Assembly: GCA_031406135.1 (NCBI GenBank)
Contig: JANOGU010000003.1
Location: 1 to 10,780, forward strand
Length of the DNA stretch: 10,780 nt
Reading direction: 5' to 3'
Source of the DNA: JANOGU01 sp031406135
Lineage (GTDB): Bacteria > Pseudomonadota > Alphaproteobacteria > Rhodobacterales > Rhodobacteraceae
Below are positions 7,078 through 10,780 of the stretch, piece after piece. The notes under the pieces were generated by a model. The model was not told where the DNA came from. It ran no database searches and was given only the letters and a program-made list of their open reading frames with translations. A program made the translations under genes and the position numbers. Position 1 is the stretch's first letter; each line of letters begins with the position of its first letter.

Positions 7078-7398
7078 CACCATACATCTAAAGTATTGAT
7101 TTAACGTAATAGTATCCGATGAAGGAATTTCTTTCCCCCACCTGATCCCCCACCCTGCATTCGGCTGACGCGTTTTCTCGCCGTTTATGGCGGAGAGACT
7201 CCTGACGCTGGTCCCCTTCGGACGGTGCAGGAAAAGTTGATCCCCCCCTTGGTGGAAATGAGCGCAAGGCCACCGCCGCTACGCAGGTCTGCATCGTCGC
7301 CAGACTGCCCTAATGGGCACGCTTGGCCACTTACTGGCGATAAAGGGAGGCACGCTCAGCTCACTGTGTGTTTGCTCAGCACGGCGACGTCGCTCTTG
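7078..7398. other. Non-coding junction between tRNA-Ser and the accessory operon
   Basis: No convincing gene in 321 bases. The first 57 or so bases after the tRNA are only about 30% G+C, far below the neighbours, as is common just past an integration site. Open frames on both strands lack good ribosome sites, family resemblance and coding-like third positions. The direct repeat tcccccacc occurs at 7134-7142 and 7146-7154. tgatccccc occurs at 7143-7151 and again within 7238-7248. gctcagc is repeated as direct copies near 7354-7380. No integrase gene remains here. This may be a decayed island edge or relic of a mobile element end; a terminator for the helicase gene is not obvious. Confidence 0.6.
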
Positions 7399-9492
7399 TC
7401 AGCGCCCCTTGAGGAAGTCGTCGACAAATTCGGAAACTGGAGCAACACCTGTCACTAGCAGGTGATCTCTGGCCCTCGTGCAGGCGACATAGAGCAAGTG
7501 CCTTTCGGTGTAGTACACTTCTTCGAGGTCGGCATCGTCTGCAACTGCCTCGATCCGCTCGGATTGCGGGATCACCTCATCATCGCAGGCCATCACGACC
7601 ACCGAGCGGAACTCCAGGCCTTTGGCGAAGTGCATCGTGCTGATGGCGACGGCGCCGTCCTCCACTTCGACCTTCTCGCTCAGTTCAACAGCGCGAACGC
7701 CGGCGGCTTTCACGGCAGCACGTGCACGCTTGAGTTCCGCATCAGACCGCACGAAGACGCCGACTTCGCGAGGCGCGCAGCCCTCCTTCAGTCGATCCGA
7801 AATCCAGTCCGCAACCATCCGGCATTCGTGATCGACATCGCTGCATGCCACGACCATGGGCGGTGGTCCGTCGAACATGGACACAGTTCCACGCCGCCCC
7901 TCCGTGTTTCCGTCCACATCTGAAACGGTTGACGGCAAGAGCCGGTCGGCATGGATGCGAATCTGGTGTGACGTGCGGTAGTTGATGCGCAGGGTGAAAG
8001 AGCGGCCGCGAACATCAAGGCCGAGCGCCTTCCATGAGAAGGGCTGCTGAAAGATGCGCTGGCCAAGGTCCCCGGCGAAAAAGAGCCCGTCGCTGCGCGC
8101 TGCTGCCAATGCGGAGAAGAAACGCGCTTCGGCGACACCCAAATCTTGCGCCTCGTCGATGACGGCAAAATCGTAGGGTCGCGTGCTGCTCAGGGAGATG
8201 CTTTCTGCTAGGCGACCGAAGACTTCCGACCAAGTCAAAACGCCGCGCTCCAAAAATTCTGCCCGGACACGCTCGTAGATCGCCCAGAGGGTCTCGCGCT
8301 GCTTGCCGCCGATCCTTGTCTTCCGGCCCAGCCGAGAGACGTCACGGTAGTCCTCCCACGACCGCAGTTGCCAGGCATCGACGACGTCGTTCCACTCTCC
8401 AATCAAGAATTGGGTCGTGAACCTGTGCCTGTCCACCTCGGCAGCAGCCTTGACGATCAGTGACTTGACCAGCACGGCTGGGGCGATCTGCGGTTGTCCG
8501 ACCTGCTCGGAATACAGGTCATAACCAACTGCCGAGACCGCCTTCACGACGATCCGCGCTGAGACATGTGGCTCGTTGCCCGCAAGGCTGGCCAGCTTGC
8601 GGCGCAGGGCGTTCGCCAGTGCCTTAGAAAATGTGGTCAGCAGCACAGTCGAGCCAGGATTCGCACGCGCCAGGTGCACTGCACGGTGCAGGGCCACGAT
8701 GGTCTTCCCCGTTCCGGCCGAGCCCGAAACCCGGGTCGGGCCGGAGAAGGACCGCTCGACGAGGTCGGCTTGGGCCGGGTGCAGGAACACCGCCCACTTG
8801 TCCCAAGGATAGTCCAAGGCCTGCTTTAGTTCCTCGGCATTGGTCAGCACACGGAAACGGCGCTGGGCGTCGGGGTGTGCAAAGGGATCGGCCTCGGCCG
8901 GGACAGGTTCGGGCGGTTGCGGTTTCTCGCCCACGGCCAGCTTCAGCAGCGCTTCCTGCGCCTCTTGCGGCAGGTGCTCGATGATGTCGAACAGCGTGTC
9001 TTCGGTTGCCGTGCGGACATCGTTCACCCATTCCTCGGGCACACCAAAGCCCATCAGCTCGAACTTGCGCAGGTTGTCGAACAGGCGGGCAGCGGGCTTG
9101 GCGGCAGGCACAGGTGTGGCGGCCACCTCCCTGGGTTTGAAGATTTCCACCTCTTCGACCCGCTCGCGCACCTCGACCAGCTGCATGGCGCCGGTCGTCG
9201 GGTGGCGTTCGATCTTGCGGCGTTCCGCCCATTTGTAGGCGTCGTCGTGATGATCGACGTAGACCAGCAGGATGCTGGCGGCCGTGCGATGGACGATGAT
9301 CCGGATGTCGGCATTCACCCGCACCGACCAGAAATTCGTATCCTTGGCGCGGTCCAGCTTGTGGAAAGACAGGCCGGGCGCAGAGGGGTCAAGTTGTAGG
9401 TCGAAAGCGGTGGTTTTCACAGCCTTCTGCTCCTGCGCTGTCAGACGGCCGAGGCTGTCGGTGAAGGTGTCGGCGATGCGGAATTCGATCAT
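7399..9492 (-). CDS. Superfamily 1 (UvrD/Rep-like) helicase with an N-terminal RelE/ParE-like domain
   Basis: The 697-residue product couples ATP hydrolysis to movement on or unwinding of DNA. Helicase motifs appear in order: HPAQADLVERSFSG (238-251, Q-motif-like), Walker A GSAGTGKT (257-264), Walker B VIDEAQD (444-450), motif III FFAGDLGQRIF (471-481), motif IV LRINYRTS (501-508), motif V ISTMHFAKGLEF (617-628), and motif VI LLYVACTRARDHL (666-678). All key residues are present. Residues 1-95 look like a separate RelE/ParE-fold domain: a helical start, the basic beta stretch FWSVRVNADIRIIVHR (54-69), ILLVYVDHHDDAYKW (74-88). A Pro/Glu-rich linker (about 115-215) joins the two. No cleavage-domain motif is apparent. 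The ATG at 9492 overlaps the stop of the small upstream gene as ATGA, so translation is probably coupled. Helicase identity is firm; the toxin-fold domain is inferred from pattern. Confidence 0.9.
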   Translation of the reverse strand: MIEFRIADTFTDSLGRLTAQEQKAVKTTAFDLQLDPSAPGLSFHKLDRAKDTNFWSVRVNADIRIIVHRTAASILLVYVDHHDDAYKWAERRKIERHPTTGAMQLVEVRERVEEVEIFKPREVAATPVPAAKPAARLFDNLRKFELMGFGVPEEWVNDVRTATEDTLFDIIEHLPQEAQEALLKLAVGEKPQPPEPVPAEADPFAHPDAQRRFRVLTNAEELKQALDYPWDKWAVFLHPAQADLVERSFSGPTRVSGSAGTGKTIVALHRAVHLARANPGSTVLLTTFSKALANALRRKLASLAGNEPHVSARIVVKAVSAVGYDLYSEQVGQPQIAPAVLVKSLIVKAAAEVDRHRFTTQFLIGEWNDVVDAWQLRSWEDYRDVSRLGRKTRIGGKQRETLWAIYERVRAEFLERGVLTWSEVFGRLAESISLSSTRPYDFAVIDEAQDLGVAEARFFSALAAARSDGLFFAGDLGQRIFQQPFSWKALGLDVRGRSFTLRINYRTSHQIRIHADRLLPSTVSDVDGNTEGRRGTVSMFDGPPPMVVACSDVDHECRMVADWISDRLKEGCAPREVGVFVRSDAELKRARAAVKAAGVRAVELSEKVEVEDGAVAISTMHFAKGLEFRSVVVMACDDEVIPQSERIEAVADDADLEEVYYTERHLLYVACTRARDHLLVTGVAPVSEFVDDFLKGR

Positions 9493-9770
9493 CCTAGAAT
9501 TCGCTTGACGATCGACTTCCAGCGTCTGCCACCGAGGAAGTCGTTGATTGCTTTCTCTTTTGCTTCACGGCTCCGAATGCCGCTGACGTCCGGGCAATTT
9601 GCGTGGAACGCTCTCAACAAGTCTGAGCGCTTCTGTAACTCCACCTGGTTGGCGGTCAGCTTTTCGGAGAGGGAGGCAACAAACTCGTCATCCTCGATAG
9701 CTCGATCAGGATCTCTTTCCCACCAAGAATGAACCTGATGAACGCCATTCAAGCCTCCTTTCTGTGACAT
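9489..9770 (-). CDS. Small unrecognised protein translationally coupled to the RelE-like/helicase gene
   Basis: Ninety-three residues, soluble, highly charged, without signal peptide or membrane segment. The N-terminal part contains HQVHSWWERDPDR (11-23), then a probable helical stretch AIEDDEFVASLSEKLTANQV, and a basic C-terminal end GRRWKSIVKRILG. I do not recognise the family. The ATG at 9770 has GAGGAGGA 8-9 bases upstream, immediately after the methyltransferase stop (14-base gap), and its own TGA overlaps the helicase ATG. That tight packing argues it is real and works with its neighbours. Codon use is less GC-biased than in the core genes, in keeping with acquisition by transfer. It could be a regulator, an antitoxin-like partner of the RelE-like domain, or a specificity/adaptor subunit; none of these is shown by sequence. 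Confidence 0.8.
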   Translation of the reverse strand: MSQKGGLNGVHQVHSWWERDPDRAIEDDEFVASLSEKLTANQVELQKRSDLLRAFHANCPDVSGIRSREAKEKAINDFLGGRRWKSIVKRILG

Positions 9771-9784
9771 CTCAGCGATCCTCC

Positions 9785-10640
9785 TCACCCCACTGCAAAC
9801 ACCTTCATCACTTCGTCGCCAAGGTGGTTGATCACCTTCACCGCGATGCGCCCCGACTTCGGCTTCGCAAACGGCCGCGACGTGTCGGAGTACAGGCTCT
9901 CCCAGGCTTCCTCGTCGATCTCGGCCTTCAGCGTGGTCTTCAGCGCCTTGTAGGGGTCGTTGGCGCCGAGGAAGTAGGCGTGGCGGACGAAGAAGGATTC
10001 TTCGTTGTAGTCGGTGTCCAGCATCCACAGGGCGATGCCGTCGGTTCCTTCGCTTTCCACCGAACCGGTCTGGGGCTTGAACACGTCCACACCAAACACC
10101 TGGACTTGCACCATGCCGTCGCCAGCATCGGTGATGCGAATATCCGGCTCGCCGAAGATCACGAACAGGTTGCCCGCGCCGGTGGCTTTCAGGTCGGCGG
10201 CCATGTGCAGGTCGGGGTTCATCCGGGCTTTCAGCACGCGGATACGGCCGAGTTTGTCGAACTCGGAACTGTGGGCGTCGTAGTTGAAGGCGCAGGCGAT
10301 CAGAACGTCGAAACCGGCATCGCCTGCCTCGCGCGCCGCCGCCACCAGATCGGGGCGGGAGACGGTGCCGAACTCGGGGCCGATGAACACACCGGCGCGG
10401 CGCTGGGTGTCGCCTTCCATGAAGGTGCCCTCGGCGGCGATCCAGTTGCCGGGCCAACCCTTCAGGCTGGTGAAGGTAATCCGGTCCTCCTTGTGGGCCT
10501 GCTGCACGCCTGCGGCTTTCAGGTTTTCCAGGATCATGTGGGCGAAGTCGGTGAAGTCGCGGGGCGATTCCAGCTTTTTGCGCTTGCCTTCGGCGGCGTC
10601 GTGGGTGTCGATCAGCTCGTCGTCCCAATCGACGGCTAGG
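9785..10640 (-). pseudogene. C-terminal part of a type III-like site-specific DNA methyltransferase, 5' part separated by an IS481-family insertion
   Basis: About 284 residues of coherent protein run from the IS junction to a TGA at 9785-9787. Landmarks are RDFTDFAHMILENLKAAG, GVFIGPEFGTVSRPDLV, GNLFVIFGEPDI, TDYNEESFFVRHAYFLG and the ending GRIAVKVINHLGDEVMKVF. I recall this as the C-terminal region of large (about 900-residue) type III-like Mod adenine methyltransferases, whose catalytic part is N-terminal. No DPPY or AdoMet motif is present here, so the assignment rests on memory of the family tail and is moderate. The frame can be followed into the IS to an ATG at 10744, but those 35 codons are IS sequence out of frame with the transposase. 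The gene leads the operon with the small protein and the helicase. The rest of it should lie beyond the IS, outside the window. Confidence 0.6.
10635..10640. repeat. IS481-type target site (GCTAGG, NCTAGN) at the IS boundary
   Basis: The six bases next to the IS end read GCTAGG, matching the NCTAGN target known for IS481. The partner copy would lie at the other end of the element, beyond the window. The minus-strand reading of CTAG supplies the TAG stop of the transposase. Confidence 0.65.
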
Positions 10641-10780
10641 TGTGGAACCTCAACAGGTTGTCCATCGGTAACGCGAGACGGCTGATGGGTGGCTTGGAGT
10701 TTAGACTGCCGTGCGGGCGGTGCCAATTGTACATGTGGGTCCATTCCGGGAGGTGGGATTTGCGCTGATCCGAGGTCATG
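10636..10780 (-). CDS. IS481-family transposase, C-terminal end, cut by the window edge
   Basis: DDE-type (rve) transposase that cuts and joins the ends of its IS. Only the last 47 residues plus stop are in the window. They contain the hallmark tail EWTHMYNWHRPHGSL followed by KPPISRL, then NLLRFHT and stop. This is the conserved end of IS481-family (and related IS3-type) integrase cores, in which YNxHRPHxSL closes the catalytic domain; its Glu lies upstream, outside the window. The frame passes through the terminal repeat and the first stop is TAG at 10636-10638, inside the CTAG target rather than inside the IS. An internal ATG at 10777-10779 is not the true start. Whether the full gene is intact cannot be judged here. 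Confidence 0.9.
   Translation of the reverse strand, partial: MTSDQRKSHLPEWTHMYNWHRPHGSLNSKPPISRLALPMDNLLRFHT
10641..10780 (-). mobile_element. End of an IS481-family insertion sequence
   Basis: The boundary at 10641 begins TGTGGAACCTCAACAGGTTG. This resembles the Bordetella IS481 terminal repeat as I remember it (TGTGAAGATTCAATAGGTTG). The adjacent CTAG target supports the exact junction, and the transposase tail read through this end fixes the orientation as minus. The element continues past the right edge, so its length and other terminus are unseen. Its insertion separates the methyltransferase tail, small gene and helicase gene from their upstream part and promoter. Confidence 0.88.

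Noticed and set aside
7088..7294. 68-codon minus-strand frame between the helicase gene and tRNA-Ser
   Set aside because: No ribosome site and no coding-like third positions or family resemblance; most likely random in the decayed junction.
9656..9748. Thirty-codon minus-strand frame inside the small gene, with AAGGAGG 5 bases before its ATG
   Set aside because: The ribosome site is striking, but the frame is short, has no protein character and lies wholly inside a better-supported gene. Kept only as a curiosity that could affect translation of the operon.
9771..10628. N-terminal extension of the 93-residue gene's frame up to 10628
   Set aside because: Only the part from 9770 onward looks like protein. 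Upstream the frame is Arg/Pro-rich, overlaps the methyltransferase tail out of frame, and a strong ribosome site precedes the ATG at 9770.
9764..10639. Plus-strand open frame opposite the methyltransferase tail
   Set aside because: Antisense shadow of a conserved protein segment, with no ribosome site or motif of its own.
7399..10640. Possible BREX, DISARM or CRISPR locus
   Set aside because: No PglX/BrxC/PglZ, DrmA/B, Cas gene or regularly spaced repeat is present; the methyltransferase tail and UvrD-type helicase alone do not define those systems.

Overview
The window looks like a GC-rich alphaproteobacterial chromosome, most probably Rhodobacterales (Paracoccaceae). The basis is strong G/C bias at codon third positions, the divergent efp-epmA pair whose EF-P sequence resembles Rhodobacterales homologues as I remember them, and general gene content. 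No 16S or other phylogenetic marker is present, so this is an inference.

Layout. (1) 1-131: the last 42 codons of an unrecognised plus-strand gene cut by the window edge, then a short spacer with a 10-bp perfect inverted repeat. (2) 228-1920: efp (minus, TTG start) and epmA (plus) diverge from a 97-bp intergenic region, so the translation factor sits beside the ligase that modifies its lysine. epmB, which supplies beta-lysine to EpmA, is not in the window. (3) 1917-2837: a PHP-domain phosphoesterase whose stop codon overlaps that of epmA. (4) 3011-3775: a peptidoglycan-binding plus CHAP amidase-like protein. (5) 5307-3795: a corA-phnN operon on the minus strand. (6) 5454-5966: a flavin reductase family protein with a TTG start. 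(7) 6849-5986: an exported DUF2059-like protein. (8) 6988-7077: tRNA-Ser(CGA) with an encoded CCA end. Everything up to here looks like ordinary core chromosome.

After the tRNA the character changes. Positions 7078-7398 hold no convincing gene, start with a very AT-rich stretch and carry repeated G-rich motifs. They lead into a minus-strand accessory operon, listed here in transcription order: the C-terminal part of a large protein I recognise, with moderate confidence, as a type III-like site-specific DNA methyltransferase (10640-9785); a 93-residue unrecognised protein (9770-9489); and a 697-residue superfamily 1 helicase whose N-terminus looks like a RelE/ParE toxin-fold domain (9492-7399). 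The last two overlap by ATGA. The 5' part of the methyltransferase gene has been separated by an IS481-family element starting at 10641. The IS sits exactly at a CTAG target, and its transposase stop codon is provided by that target.

The accessory operon beside a tRNA gene looks like a remnant of a genomic island carrying a restriction/defence-type module. The most interesting element is the toxin-like domain fused to the helicase, together with its small coupled partner. Whether the module still works is doubtful, because the methyltransferase is broken and no restriction endonuclease gene is visible.
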